NCBI GenBank assembly: GCA_049325095.1
Contig: JBMOPO010000032.1
Span: 62,001 to 126,000, forward strand
Length of the DNA: 64,000 nt
Direction of reading: 5' to 3'
Source: JAGPUQ01 sp049325095
GTDB taxonomy: Bacteria; Pseudomonadota; Gammaproteobacteria; Pseudomonadales; Porticoccaceae
In this document: positions 1 to 8,019 of the stretch, piece after piece
Layout: every line of letters starts with the position of its first letter
Position numbering within the stretch: the stretch's first letter is position 1
Position numbers and translations under genes: made by a program
Notes under the pieces: generated by a model
The model's database searches: none
Told to the model about the DNA's origin: nothing
Seen by the model: the letters and a program-made list of their open reading frames with translations, nothing else

Positions 1-302
1 TTCAGGGCCTGGAACTGCCGAAAGATTTCCGGCACCAAAAGCAGGCGGTCATTGGCGGCGAGCACCTGGAGAAAATTGCGCACCGGGGTATCCAGCTCAT
101 CGCCGCAGAGGTCGACCAGCAATTGCGCGCGCTGCTCGCGCGCCAGGGCGGGGGATCGCAACCGGGCGCTGACCCGCGCGTCTTCCACCAGCAGTGCCAG
201 CAGACCGAGCGCCCGGGACCAGGCTTCCAGGGCATCCCCTGCGGCGGCGTGTTCGAATGCCGCCTTCGCATAGGGGCGCGCCAGCGTGCTGAGTTCGGCC
301 AT
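1..302 (-). CDS. atpH: F1Fo ATP synthase subunit delta (partial)
   Basis: The delta subunit joins the top of the F1 head to the peripheral stalk of ATP synthase. About 100 N-terminal residues are present from an ATG at 302; the gene runs off the left edge, so the C-terminal half is unseen. The start MAELSTLARPYAKAAF matches the helical N-terminal domain of the family, including its Arg-Pro-Tyr-Ala signature. It lies 9 bp after atpF in the order atpI-B-E-F-H, so atpA, atpG, atpD and atpC are expected just outside the window. Confidence 0.93.
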   Translation of the reverse strand, partial: MAELSTLARPYAKAAFEHAAAGDALEAWSRALGLLALLVEDARVSARLRSPALAREQRAQLLVDLCGDELDTPVRNFLQVLAANDRLLLVPEIFRQFQAL

Positions 303-311
303 GGTCGATTC

Positions 312-782
312 CTACAACTGCGCCGCCAGGCTTTCCACCAGCTCGCTGTTGGCGGCTTCGCCCACCTCGCGCTGCAGGATCCGCTCGGCGCCGGCCACCG
401 CCAGCATGGCGACCTTGTTGCGCAGCTCCTCGCGGGCCCGGTTGAACTCGCGCTCGATCTCCGCCTGGGCGGCCAGCTTGATGCGCTCCGCTTCTTCCTG
501 GGCCTTGGCCTTGGCCTCGTCGAGGATACTGCCGGCCTGCCGGCGCGCCTGGTCGACGATGCCGGCGGCTTCCCGCTTGGCCTCTTTGAGCCGCTCGGCA
601 GCCCGCTCCTGGGCCAGCTCCAGGTCTCGAATCGCGCGATCCGCGGCCGCCAGACCGTCGGCGATCTTTCGCTCCCGCTCCTGCATGGCGTGCACGATCG
701 GCGGCCAGACGTACCTGGCGCAAAACCAGACAAAGAGGGCGAAGGACACCACTTGCCCGAGAATGGTCAGATTGAGGTTCAC
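312..782 (-). CDS. atpF: F1Fo ATP synthase subunit b
   Basis: This is the peripheral-stalk b subunit, 156 residues, the same length as in E. coli. One N-terminal membrane helix (about residues 5-25, ILGQVVSFALFVWFCARYVW) is followed by a long charged helix rich in Ala, Glu, Arg and Lys that forms the dimeric stalk and ends in the delta-binding region. Only one b gene is seen, so there is no sign of the b/b' pair of photosynthetic bacteria with split stalks. It sits between atpE (46 bp upstream) and atpH (9 bp downstream). Confidence 0.96.
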   Translation of the reverse strand: MNLNLTILGQVVSFALFVWFCARYVWPPIVHAMQERERKIADGLAAADRAIRDLELAQERAAERLKEAKREAAGIVDQARRQAGSILDEAKAKAQEEAERIKLAAQAEIEREFNRAREELRNKVAMLAVAGAERILQREVGEAANSELVESLAAQL

Positions 783-828
783 AGCAGCACCCCTGGTTGG
801 TGATGGCGATGGCGACTACGCGCCCCGG

Positions 829-1065
829 TCAGCCCCCGGCCACGGCGAACAGCAGGAACAACCCGATGCCGACACCGATCATCGGCACTGCATCGACCAG
901 TCCCATGACCACGAAGAACTGGGTGCGCAGCACCGGGATGAGCTCCGGCTGACGCGCGGCGCCTTCGAGGAATTTGCCCCCGAGCAGGGCCACTCCGATC
1001 GCCGCGCCCACGGCGCCGAGACCCATGACCAGCGCCCCAGCCAGATAGATCAGTGCAGTTTCCAT
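829..1065 (-). CDS. atpE: F1Fo ATP synthase subunit c
   Basis: This 78-residue hairpin protein forms the rotating c-ring. Two hydrophobic helices flank the polar loop Arg38-Gln39-Pro40. The ion-carrying carboxylate is Asp58 in GLVDAVPMIG, as in E. coli Asp61. The usual Na+ ligands of sodium-driven rings (Gln and Glu with a Ser/Thr in the outer helix) are not apparent, so proton coupling is inferred. Helix 1 carries the glycine-rich packing motif (GLGAVGAAIGVALLGG). The gene lies between atpB and atpF on the same strand. Confidence 0.97.
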   Translation of the reverse strand: METALIYLAGALVMGLGAVGAAIGVALLGGKFLEGAARQPELIPVLRTQFFVVMGLVDAVPMIGVGIGLFLLFAVAGG

Positions 1066-1114
1066 TTTCGCTCCCTTAGAGTGTCGGTTGACATCGGTTG
1101 ATGGACGGGGGTGC

Positions 1115-1948
1115 TCAGTGTTCGTCTACCGCGTATGCCATCGACAGATAGACAATGGTGAGCACCATGAAGATAAATGCCTGCAGGAAAATGATCAGGA
1201 TGTGGAAAATCGCCCAGGGTACCGACAGCGCCCACTGGATCCACCAGGGCAGCAGGGCGATCAGGATGAAAATCATCTCGCCGGCATAGAGGTTGCCGAA
1301 CAACCGCAACCCGAGGGAGATGGGCTTGGCGAGCAGGGTCACCGACTCCAGGACGAAATTGACGGGCGCCGCCAACTTGCCGAACGGATGGAAGCACAAC
1401 TCCGCCGCAAAACCGCCGGCGCCTTTCTGCTTCACGCTGAAGAAGAGGATCAGCAGGAACACGCTGAGCGCAAGTCCCATGGTGACATTGACGTCGGTCG
1501 AGGGAACCACCTTGAGATAGGGAATCCCTGCCAACTCGGCGAGCTTGGGCAGGAAATCGATCGGGATGAGGTCCATCACGTTCATGAGCAGCACCCAGAC
1601 GAAGACCGTCAGCGCCAGCGGCCCGATGGTCTTGCTGTCATGGGTGAACATGCTTTTGATGTTGCTGTTGACGAATTCCACCGCGATTTCGACGAGATTC
1701 TGACCGCGGCCGGGCACCCCGGTGGTCATGCTGCGGGCGACCAGACCGAAGCACAGCACGAACAGCGCACCGAGCACCACGGAAAACCCCAGGGTGTCGA
1801 GATTGACGGCCCAAAAACCCATCTCCGCAATCTCGGCATTGCTGTGGGCTATGCCCCAGGTACCGTCGGCCCGCTGGCCGAAGGTGAGATTGGTCAGGTG
1901 GTGCGAAATGTACTCGCCGGAGGAGTGGGCGCCACTTGCCGATGCCAT
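1115..1948 (-). CDS. atpB: F1Fo ATP synthase subunit a
   Basis: Subunit a provides the two half-channels that feed protons to the c-ring. The 277-residue protein has five or six membrane helices. The essential arginine sits in LRLFGNLYAGEM near residue 213, matching E. coli Arg210, and the C-terminal helix ends in the usual short polar tail. The N-terminus (MASASGAHSSGEYISHHLTN) has the family's His-rich amphipathic start. It is separated from atpI by 66 bp and from atpE by 49 bp. Confidence 0.97.
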   Translation of the reverse strand: MASASGAHSSGEYISHHLTNLTFGQRADGTWGIAHSNAEIAEMGFWAVNLDTLGFSVVLGALFVLCFGLVARSMTTGVPGRGQNLVEIAVEFVNSNIKSMFTHDSKTIGPLALTVFVWVLLMNVMDLIPIDFLPKLAELAGIPYLKVVPSTDVNVTMGLALSVFLLILFFSVKQKGAGGFAAELCFHPFGKLAAPVNFVLESVTLLAKPISLGLRLFGNLYAGEMIFILIALLPWWIQWALSVPWAIFHILIIFLQAFIFMVLTIVYLSMAYAVDEH

Positions 1949-2014
1949 AGGTCTTTGATCCCAACTGATTGAGCCGTCGCCGGTTCGGGCTCGGTCTGCT
2001 CCACCGCCTTCGCG

Positions 2015-2446
2015 TTAGCGGGGGCCGCGGGTCCGGTAGACCAACAGCGCCAGCCATTGGGCGCCCAGGGTTGCCGCGAAGGCTCCCACCGCCAACAGGG
2101 CGGTCCTGCGGTCAAACCCCTCCGGAAGAATCCGGAACAACAGCGTAAAGCCCACCGCGACGACGCAAAATTTCCCGACCTCGGCCATCCACAGAGCCGC
2201 GACCACCGCGCCCGCGCTGCGGCGTTCGACCAGGGCCAGGGCGCCGAAAACCAGATTGGCCACCCAGGCTATGGCGCCGCCCGCCAGCGCGATCCAGACC
2301 CCCTGGGGAGCGATCCAAGCCACCGCCGCACCCAGCAGGGCGAGTACCCCGAATTGCAGGGCCAGGGAGCGCGCGAGCAGGGCGCGCTGCGCCCGGTAGC
2401 CCGGCGATCGGCACTCGCGGCGGCCGGCTCCGTCACCGGGCATCAT
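2015..2446 (-). CDS. atpI: ATP synthase assembly protein AtpI
   Basis: AtpI (UncI) is a small four-helix membrane protein that helps assemble the c-ring; it is usually the first gene of atp operons in this class. The 143-residue product has four hydrophobic stretches and a basic N-terminus (AQRALLARSLALQFGVLALL). Two consecutive ATG codons (2446 and 2443) are possible starts and neither has a strong ribosome site. A candidate promoter lies 40-68 bp upstream. Low sequence conservation is normal for this family, so the call rests on position and topology as well as sequence. Confidence 0.85.
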   Translation of the reverse strand: MMPGDGAGRRECRSPGYRAQRALLARSLALQFGVLALLGAAVAWIAPQGVWIALAGGAIAWVANLVFGALALVERRSAGAVVAALWMAEVGKFCVVAVGFTLLFRILPEGFDRRTALLAVGAFAATLGAQWLALLVYRTRGPR

Positions 2447-2485
2447 GCTTGCCGGGTATCGCCCGGCGGGTTCGCAAGCGCGCGC

Positions 2486-2514
2486 ATTATAGTGAGCACC
2501 CCCGGGCCGGGCAA
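2486..2514 (-). promoter_or_regulatory. Candidate atp operon promoter
   Basis: On the minus strand a perfect -10 hexamer TATAAT (2491-2486) is preceded by a 17 bp spacer and TTGCCC (2514-2509), four of six matches to the -35 consensus. Transcription would start near 2479, about 33 nt before atpI. This is pattern matching only. Confidence 0.5.
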
Positions 2515-2551
2515 GGCAACGTCCGGTCGGCGCGGTGCGAATTTGATCTGC

Positions 2552-2576
2552 CCGGGATATTCACGTGAATCCCCGG
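2552..2576. promoter_or_regulatory. Degenerate parS-like palindrome beside parB
   Basis: The centre is ATTCACGTGAAT (2559-2570), sharing the ten-base core TTCACGTGAA with parS, and CCGGG/CCCGG arms extend the symmetry from 2552 to 2576. Across the 16 bp parS frame (2557-2572) 11 bases match the consensus TGTTTCACGTGAAACA. It touches the parB stop codon. It may be a weak ParB site, or only a hairpin between the convergent ends of the parB operon and the atp promoter region. Confidence 0.35.
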
Positions 2577-3443
2577 TCACCGGATCCGCTCGAGGATACC
2601 CTCCAGCACGTCGAGGTCGGTGTAATGAATGATCAGGTGGCCGCCCTTGCGGCGACTGCGCAATTCGACCCGGGTTCCGAGGCGGGAGCCAAGGTCCTCC
2701 TCCAGGCGCTCGATGTCGGGGTCGCGCTGGGCCGGGGATTTCTCCGTGCGGCTGCGGTGCCAGGAATGGACCAGGGTTTCGGTCTGCCGCACGGTGGCGC
2801 CGACCGCCACCACGCGTCGCGCCGCCGCAATCTGGTCTCCGCCTTCGAGGGCCAGCAGGGCGCGGGCATGACCCATCTCCAGGTCGCCGCGCAGCAGCAA
2901 TTCCTGGACTTCCGGCTCCAGCTTCACCAGGCGCATCAGGTTGGCGACCGCCGCCCGGGACTTGCCCACCGCGGCGGCCACCTGCTGCTGGCTGAGCCCG
3001 AATTCTTCCTGGAGCCGCATCAGTGCGATGCTTTCCTCCATGGCGTTGAGATCTTCGCGCTGGATGTTCTCGATCAGCGCCAGGGCCAGGGCCGCCTCGT
3101 CGCCGACTTCCCTGATCAGCACCGGCACCCGATCGATTCCCGCCAGTTGCGCGGCCCGCCACCGCCGCTCGCCGGCAATGATTTCGTAGTCGCCATCGGC
3201 CAGCCTGCGGACCACCAGGGGTTGCATCAACCCCTGGGAGCGGATCGAATCGGCCAGTTGCTGCAGGGCTTCGGGATTCATGTCGCGGCGCGGCTGATAG
3301 CGACCCCGCCGCAGCATTTCCACGGGCAGCAGCCGATATTCGTCGCCGCCGGGTTCGGCGCACAGGACGTCCGCGGGCCCATCCGCGCCGCCTCCGAGGA
3401 GCGCATCCAGGCCCCGCCCCAATCCCTTGCGCCTGCGGCTCAT
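2577..3443 (-). CDS. parB: Chromosome partitioning protein ParB
   Basis: ParB is a CTP-dependent clamp that loads at parS, spreads along DNA and drives origin segregation with ParA. The 288-residue product begins with the chromosomal-ParB signature MSRRRKGLGRGLDALLG, which carries the ParA-activating arginines. The nucleotide-binding domain holds GERRWRAA and ENIQREDLN; the helix-turn-helix follows (SQQQVAAAVGKSRAAVANLM), then a C-terminal dimerisation domain. The ATG at 3443 overlaps the parA stop (ATGA), so translation is coupled. Candidate targets in this window are at 14412 and 15221 in recF. Confidence 0.97.
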   Translation of the reverse strand: MSRRRKGLGRGLDALLGGGADGPADVLCAEPGGDEYRLLPVEMLRRGRYQPRRDMNPEALQQLADSIRSQGLMQPLVVRRLADGDYEIIAGERRWRAAQLAGIDRVPVLIREVGDEAALALALIENIQREDLNAMEESIALMRLQEEFGLSQQQVAAAVGKSRAAVANLMRLVKLEPEVQELLLRGDLEMGHARALLALEGGDQIAAARRVVAVGATVRQTETLVHSWHRSRTEKSPAQRDPDIERLEEDLGSRLGTRVELRSRRKGGHLIIHYTDLDVLEGILERIR

Positions 3444-4216
3444 CCCGCGGGCTCCGCCGCGCGGCGGCGCAGGATCTCGCTGGCCAGCGCGAGATAGGCG
3501 ACCGCCCCGCGGGAGTGCCGGTCGTATTCCAGTACCGTCTGCCCATGGCTGGGCGCCTCGGCGAGGCGCACATTGCGGGGGATCACCGTCTGGTACACGC
3601 GCTTGCCGAAATAATGGTGCAACTGATCGGAAACCTCGGTAGTGAGGCTGTTGCGGGCATCGTACATGGTGCGCAGAATGCCCTCCACCCGGAGCCTCGG
3701 GTTGGCGACCCGGGTGACCCGGGAAATGGTGTCGATCAACGCAGTCAAGCCCTCGAGCGCGTAATACTCGCACTGCATCGGGATGATCACGCTGTCCGCC
3801 GCGACCAGCGCGTTGACGGTGAGCATGCTGAGCGACGGCGGACAATCGATGATGACGAACCGGTAATCGGCGCCGGTGTCGAGCAGGTCCTTGAGCCGCT
3901 TTTCCCGCGCGGGCAGGTTCAGGAGTTCGACCTCGGCGGCCGTGAGGTCGCCGTTGGCCGGCAGCAGGTCGTAACCCGGGCCCGGACACGAACGAAGGAT
4001 GGCCGCCAGGGGAGCCCTGCCCAACAGTCCCTCGTAGGCGGAGCTTTCCAGGGCGGTTTTGTCGATGCCGCTGCCCATGGTGGCATTGCCCTGGGGGTCG
4101 AGGTCCACCAGTAATACCCGGTTTCCCAATCGGACGAGCGCAGCGGCCAGATTCACGCTGGTGGTGGTCTTGCCCACCCCGCCCTTCTGATTGGCGATGG
4201 CATAGACGTGAGTCAA
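3440..4216 (-). CDS. parA: Chromosome partitioning ATPase ParA
   Basis: ParA is the Walker-type ATPase that moves ParB-parS complexes over the nucleoid. The deviant Walker A motif KGGVGKTT is at residues 11-18 of a 258-residue protein; the A' motif (LLVDLDPQGNAT) and the Walker B region (IIDCPPS) follow. I chose a TTG start at 4216: it overlaps the rsmG stop as TTGA and has GGAG five bases upstream. The GTG at 4222 would abut the ribosome site, and longer starts add unrelated residues. The gene is the third of mnmG-rsmG-parA-parB. Confidence 0.95.
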   Translation of the reverse strand: MTHVYAIANQKGGVGKTTTSVNLAAALVRLGNRVLLVDLDPQGNATMGSGIDKTALESSAYEGLLGRAPLAAILRSCPGPGYDLLPANGDLTAAEVELLNLPAREKRLKDLLDTGADYRFVIIDCPPSLSMLTVNALVAADSVIIPMQCEYYALEGLTALIDTISRVTRVANPRLRVEGILRTMYDARNSLTTEVSDQLHHYFGKRVYQTVIPRNVRLAEAPSHGQTVLEYDRHSRGAVAYLALASEILRRRAAEPAG

Positions 4217-4893
4217 TGACACTCCTTCCCGCCAGCCGCCACTTCGACCAGGTGGCGGTGCGCCGACTCGCCCGGAATGCGCAGGCGATGCAAGGCCACG
4301 ATGGCATAGGGTTCTTCGAGTGCGGCGCCCCCAGGCTCCGGCCAGTTGCCCTTGAACGCATGGAGCCTGCCGCCCGGTGCCAGCAGGTGTCCGGCCTGGC
4401 GGACCAGTTCCGGCAGGGGCGCGAAAGCCCTGCTCAGCACCCCTTCGAAGCGCTGCACGGGCCGCCAATCCTGCACCCGCGCCTGCACGATTTCCACGTT
4501 GGTCAACCGCAATTCGATCTTCACCTGGTGGAGAAAGCGCGTCTTTCTGCCGCTGCTGTCGAGCAGCCAGAATTGTCGATCGGGCAGCCAGATCGCCAGG
4601 GGAATCCCCGGCAGTCCGGCGCCGCTGCCCACATCGACCAGGCGCCGCCCCCGCAAGAAGGGAATGGCCGCCAGGCTGTCGAGCAGATGCCGGCGCACCA
4701 TGGAGGTCGGATCGGTCACCGAGGTCAGGTTGTAGACCCGATTCCAGCGCAGCAGCAGGTCGAGGTATCGCAGCGCCAGCGCCTCCTGTTGCGGACCGCG
4801 CTCCACGCCCAACGCCTCCAGCCCGGCACCGAGCAGGGCGTCGCGACGGGGCTGTGGGGGCCCCTCAGGCGGTGCGCTCGCGTTGTGCCGCAC
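4213..4893 (-). CDS. rsmG: 16S rRNA (guanine527-N7)-methyltransferase
   Basis: RsmG (GidB) methylates G527 of 16S rRNA using S-adenosylmethionine. The Rossmann motif VDVGSGAGLPGIPLAIWLP is around residues 85-103, preceded by the family signature NLTSVTDP and HLLDSL. The start is a GTG at 4893 that overlaps the end of mnmG by 29 bp; with 226 residues it is about 20 longer than the E. coli enzyme because of a loose Pro-rich N-terminus. It overlaps the start of parA by 4 bp. Confidence 0.95.
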   Translation of the reverse strand: MRHNASAPPEGPPQPRRDALLGAGLEALGVERGPQQEALALRYLDLLLRWNRVYNLTSVTDPTSMVRRHLLDSLAAIPFLRGRRLVDVGSGAGLPGIPLAIWLPDRQFWLLDSSGRKTRFLHQVKIELRLTNVEIVQARVQDWRPVQRFEGVLSRAFAPLPELVRQAGHLLAPGGRLHAFKGNWPEPGGAALEEPYAIVALHRLRIPGESAHRHLVEVAAGGKECH

Positions 4894-6748
4894 GCTTTTT
4901 CAGATGGATCGACAACAGGGATACCGCCGCCGGCGTGACGCCGGGGACGCGGGCAGCGCGCCCCAGGGTATCGGGAACCGCTGCGCCCAGCTTCTGGCGC
5001 ACTTCGTTGGACAGGCCGATCACCTGGCCGTAATCGAAATCCGGGGGGATCGGTGTGGCCTCCAGGCTGCGCAGGCGCTCGATCTCGGCCCGCTGGCGCT
5101 CGATATACCCGGCGTACTTGACCTCTGTCTCGACCTGCCGGCCGATATCCAGCTCCGCACACTGCGGGTCCAGGCTGGCCAGCATCCCATAGTCGAATTC
5201 CGGGCGCCGCAGCAGATCCAGCAGGGTGGCGTCCGGTGTCGGTGCACTGCGCAACTGGCCGTACAGAGCCTGCTCCAGTTCGCTGCCCGGCTTCACCCGG
5301 GTCGCGGCAAGGCGCTGCCGTTCGCACTCGATGGCTTCCCGGCGCGCACAGTAGAGGGCCCAGCACCGATCGTCGATCAGCCCCAGCCGGCGGCCGATCT
5401 CGGTGAGCCGCAGATCAGCGTTGTCCTCCCGCAACAGCAGCCGGTACTCCGCCCGACTGGTGAACATCCGATAGGGCTCGCGGGTGCCGCAGGTGACCAG
5501 GTCATCGACCATCACCCCGAGATAGGCATCCGCCCGCCCCGGCACCCAGGGATCCCGCTGCAGGGCCAACTGGGCGGCGTTGATGCCGGCCAGCAGGCCC
5601 TGGGCGCCGGCCTCCTCGTAGCCCGTGGTGCCGTTGATCTGGCCGGCGAAGAACAGGCCCCGCAGGGCCCGGGTTTCCAGCGTCGGCCGGAGATGGCGGG
5701 GATCGAAGAAGTCGTACTCGATGGCGTAGCCCGGCCGGGTGATGTGCGCGGACTCGAATCCCCGGATGGAGCGCACCAGGGCGACCTGGACGTCGAAGGG
5801 CAGGCTGGTGGAGATGCCGTTGGGGTAGACCTCGTGGGTATCCAGCCCCTCGGGCTCAATGAACACCTGATGGCCGCTGCGCTCGGAGAAGCGCACCACC
5901 TTGTCCTCGATCGAGGGACAGTAGCGGGGCCCCACCCCTTCGATCACCCCGGCGTACAGGGGCGAACGATCGAGTCCCGAGCGGATGATTTCGTGGGTCG
6001 TCGGATTGGTATGTGTGATCCAGCAGCTCACTTGGCGCGGGCGTTCCGCGGTGATTCCCCAGCAGGACAGCGCCGGGACCGGCTGGTCCCCCGGCTGCTC
6101 GATCAGCCCGCTCAGATCGATGGAACGGCCGTCGATGCGGGGCGGGGTACCGGTCTTGAGCCGTCCGACCGGCAGGGACAGCTCGCGCAGCCGATCGGCC
6201 AAGCGCAGCGACGGCGGATCGCCGGCGCGGCCGCCGGGATGATTTTGCAGGCCGATGTGGATGCGCCCGCCAAGGAAGGTCCCCGCGGTCAAGACCAAGG
6301 CCCGGGCGCGGCAGGCGATCCCGGCGGCGGTCACCACACCGACCACCCGCTCGCCTTCCAGCATCAGGTCATCCACCGCCTGCTGGAACAACAGGAGGTT
6401 GGGCTGGTTCTCCAAGGCATGGCGCACCGCTGCCTTGTAGCGCACCCGGTCGGCCTGCACCCGCGTGGCGCGTACCGCCGGGCCTTTGCTGGCGTTGAGC
6501 ACCCGGCAATGGATGCCGCTGGCATCGGCCGCCCGGGCCATCAGCCCGCCCAGCGCATCGATTTCCCTCACCAGGTGACTCTTCCCGATCCCGCCGATCG
6601 CCGGGTTACAGGACATCTGCCCCAGGGTTTCGAGGTTGTGGCTGATCAGCAGGGTGGAACAGCCCATGCGGGCCGCGGCCAGCGCCGCCTCGGCGCCGGC
6701 ATGACCACCGCCGATGACGATGACGTCGAAGGTATGCGAGGTATCCAT
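4865..6748 (-). CDS. mnmG: tRNA uridine-34 carboxymethylaminomethyl synthase MnmG
   Basis: MnmG (GidA) is the FAD protein that, with MnmE, builds the 5-carboxymethylaminomethyl group on wobble uridine of several tRNAs. The dinucleotide-binding motif IGGGHAGAEAALAAARMG begins near residue 10 of a 627-residue protein; E. coli MnmG has 629. The family motif GTPPRIDGRSID and the C-terminal helical MnmE-binding domain (KYAGYIERQ) are present. The start ATG at 6748 is chosen over two further upstream because the protein then begins MDTSHTFDVIVIGGG as in the family. Its partner mnmE is nearby but on the opposite strand. Confidence 0.97.
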   Translation of the reverse strand: MDTSHTFDVIVIGGGHAGAEAALAAARMGCSTLLISHNLETLGQMSCNPAIGGIGKSHLVREIDALGGLMARAADASGIHCRVLNASKGPAVRATRVQADRVRYKAAVRHALENQPNLLLFQQAVDDLMLEGERVVGVVTAAGIACRARALVLTAGTFLGGRIHIGLQNHPGGRAGDPPSLRLADRLRELSLPVGRLKTGTPPRIDGRSIDLSGLIEQPGDQPVPALSCWGITAERPRQVSCWITHTNPTTHEIIRSGLDRSPLYAGVIEGVGPRYCPSIEDKVVRFSERSGHQVFIEPEGLDTHEVYPNGISTSLPFDVQVALVRSIRGFESAHITRPGYAIEYDFFDPRHLRPTLETRALRGLFFAGQINGTTGYEEAGAQGLLAGINAAQLALQRDPWVPGRADAYLGVMVDDLVTCGTREPYRMFTSRAEYRLLLREDNADLRLTEIGRRLGLIDDRCWALYCARREAIECERQRLAATRVKPGSELEQALYGQLRSAPTPDATLLDLLRRPEFDYGMLASLDPQCAELDIGRQVETEVKYAGYIERQRAEIERLRSLEATPIPPDFDYGQVIGLSNEVRQKLGAAVPDTLGRAARVPGVTPAAVSLLSIHLKKRAAQRERTA

Positions 6749-6779
6749 GATTCCCGGGGGCATTGCTGGGCAGGCAGCC

Positions 6780-6785
6780 ATTATA
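6780..6785 (-). promoter_or_regulatory. Candidate -10 element for mnmG operon
   Basis: A perfect TATAAT on the minus strand lies 31 bp before the mnmG start, so transcription would begin near 6772. No good -35 is seen at the right spacing, so the promoter is only a suggestion. Confidence 0.35.
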
Positions 6786-7156
6786 CGGGCCGGCAACCCT
6801 GCACCGGTGGGTGGCGCTTGTCAACGAGGGCATCAGCGGGGAATCTCAATCTTCGATTCAAGTCTTCTTCAATGAAGTAATGAGATGATGTTATTGAATT
6901 TATTGTGTGGCCTACGAGTGTGGAAATCCCCGGTTATCCCTGTCCTGTCAGCGCCTTGGGCCATGGCCAACCCTGGGGATTGCAGGTGGTGGATCCGCTG
7001 GGTGGGCGGTGCGGGTCGGCTGGGGTCCCGGAGTCCAGGTCCGCCAACCCGCGGGGGCGGTGGATCGATTCGCGGTTCCCCAACAGGTTGTGCACGGGTT
7101 TGTTGGGGACGGGTCGGGCCACCGGGGTCGCAATTCGCGTGCGTGGGCCGGCGCGA

Positions 7157-7185
7157 TTGAACCGCCGCGCCGCTTTACGTAAAAT
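7157..7185 (+). promoter_or_regulatory. rpmH promoter
   Basis: TTGAAC (7157-7162), a 17 bp spacer and TAAAAT (7180-7185) make a near-consensus sigma-70 promoter. Transcription would start near 7192, about 55 nt before rpmH, and would run through rpmH-rnpA-yidD-yidC-mnmE, which have small or negative gaps. Confidence 0.7.
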
Positions 7186-7246
7186 CCGCGCCCCTGTCCG
7201 GCCCCTACGGCCGGGGTTGCAACACCCGACCGGAGTCCTGTGACCG

Positions 7247-7381
7247 ATGAAGCGAACCTTTCAACCCAGCAATCTCAAGCGCAAGCGCACCCACGGGTTC
7301 CGGGCGCGGATGGCCACTGCCAAGGGGCGTCTGGTGCTCAAGCGCCGGCGTGCCAAGGGCCGCAAGCGGCTCGCCGCCTGA
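7247..7381 (+). CDS. rpmH: 50S ribosomal protein L34
   Basis: L34 is a tiny basic protein of the large ribosomal subunit. The 44-codon gene encodes MKRTFQPSNLKRKRTHGF at its start and ends in a run of Lys and Arg (KGRKRLAA), the standard L34 pattern. A GGAG ribosome site lies 11 bp before the ATG. It is the first gene of the block and is separated from rnpA by 7 bp. Confidence 0.98.
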   Translation: MKRTFQPSNLKRKRTHGFRARMATAKGRLVLKRRRAKGRKRLAA

Positions 7382-7388
7382 ACCCGGG

Positions 7389-7781
7389 ATGCCGGCCGCA
7401 GACCGCGCAGTCGGCAAGACCTTTCCAGCCAGCCGCAGGTTGCTGACGAGCGCCGAGTTTCAGGCGGTATTCGCGGCGGTCGAACGGCGTGTATCCCATC
7501 GCTACTATCTGCTGCTCGCCAAAGCCAATGATGGGCGGGGGGCGCGGTTGGGTTTGGTGGTGGCGCGCAAGAACATCCGGCTGGCGACGCGGCGCAACCG
7601 CATCAAGCGGGTCGCCCGGGAGACGTTTCGCCTGCAGGCCGACCGCCTGATGTCCGTCGACGTCCTGTTGTTGCCGCGGCGAGGTATGGACGAGCTGAGT
7701 CCCGAACGGCAAACTCGCCTGCTGCAGCAGGCTTGGCAGGAGTTGGCCGAGGTCTGCAAGGGAGTTTCCCCATCGTGTTGA
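7389..7781 (+). CDS. rnpA: Ribonuclease P protein component
   Basis: RnpA is the protein cofactor of RNase P, which trims tRNA 5' leaders. The 130-residue basic protein carries the RNR box in ATRRNRIKRVARETFR and the start of the substrate-binding cleft (FPASRRLLTSAEFQAVF). The ATG at 7389 is chosen because it gives a family-length N-terminus and lies just after the rpmH stop; its ribosome site is weak, so coupling to rpmH translation is likely. Its end overlaps the start of yidD by 7 bp. Confidence 0.96.
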   Translation: MPAADRAVGKTFPASRRLLTSAEFQAVFAAVERRVSHRYYLLLAKANDGRGARLGLVVARKNIRLATRRNRIKRVARETFRLQADRLMSVDVLLLPRRGMDELSPERQTRLLQQAWQELAEVCKGVSPSC

Positions 7782-8017
7782 CCCGCCTGCTGATCGGTCT
7801 GATCCAGTGTTATCGCTGGCTGCTCAGCCCCCTGTTCGGCAGTTGCTGCCGGTTCCATCCCAGTTGTTCCGCCTATGGAATGGAGGCCCTGCGGGAGCAC
7901 GGAGCGCTGCGCGGCTCCTGGCTGCTGGTCCGGCGTCTGGCCAAATGCCACCCCTGGCATCCCGGTGGGTTCGATCCGGTTCGGCCGCGGCGCAGCGGCA
8001 CACATTTGGAGCATTGA
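7775..8017 (+). CDS. yidD: Membrane protein insertion efficiency factor YidD
   Basis: YidD is a small inner-membrane-associated protein that helps YidC insert proteins. The 80-residue product has the cysteine signature CCRFHPSCSAYGMEALREHG and the end motif RLAKCHPWHPGG. The GTG at 7775 is chosen over TTG at 7778 because GGAG stands 10 bp before it. The gene overlaps rnpA by 7 bp and stops 2 bp before yidC, so the three are probably translated together. Confidence 0.95.
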   Translation: MLTRLLIGLIQCYRWLLSPLFGSCCRFHPSCSAYGMEALREHGALRGSWLLVRRLAKCHPWHPGGFDPVRPRRSGTHLEH

Positions 8018-8019
8018 GC

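Larger units (their letters stand above)
6749..7246. other. 498 bp gap between mnmG and rpmH with AT-rich stretch
   Basis: No gene is supported here. About 6841-6910 is clearly AT-rich (for example TGATGTTATTGAATTTATTG) inside otherwise GC-rich DNA. Nearby are DnaA-box-like words with two mismatches or worse: TGTGGAAAT (6920-6928), TTATCCCTG (6934-6942) and TTGTGCACG (7088-7096). A 9 bp inverted repeat, TCCCCAACA/TGTTGGGGA (7077-7085 and 7101-7109), has the last of these in its loop. The rpmH promoter follows. This gap is where strand orientation flips, so it may be an old or present part of the origin. Confidence 0.5.

Noticed and set aside
1636..1653. A CTGTCAT word in atpB that looks like a Pho-box half-site
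   Set aside because: It is inside coding sequence, the second repeat at 11 bp (GAACATG) does not match, and no promoter context exists.
4883..6880. A 665-codon open frame antisense to mnmG
   Set aside because: High-GC coding DNA leaves long open frames on the opposite strand. Its translation has no family resemblance, whereas mnmG on the other strand is unmistakable.
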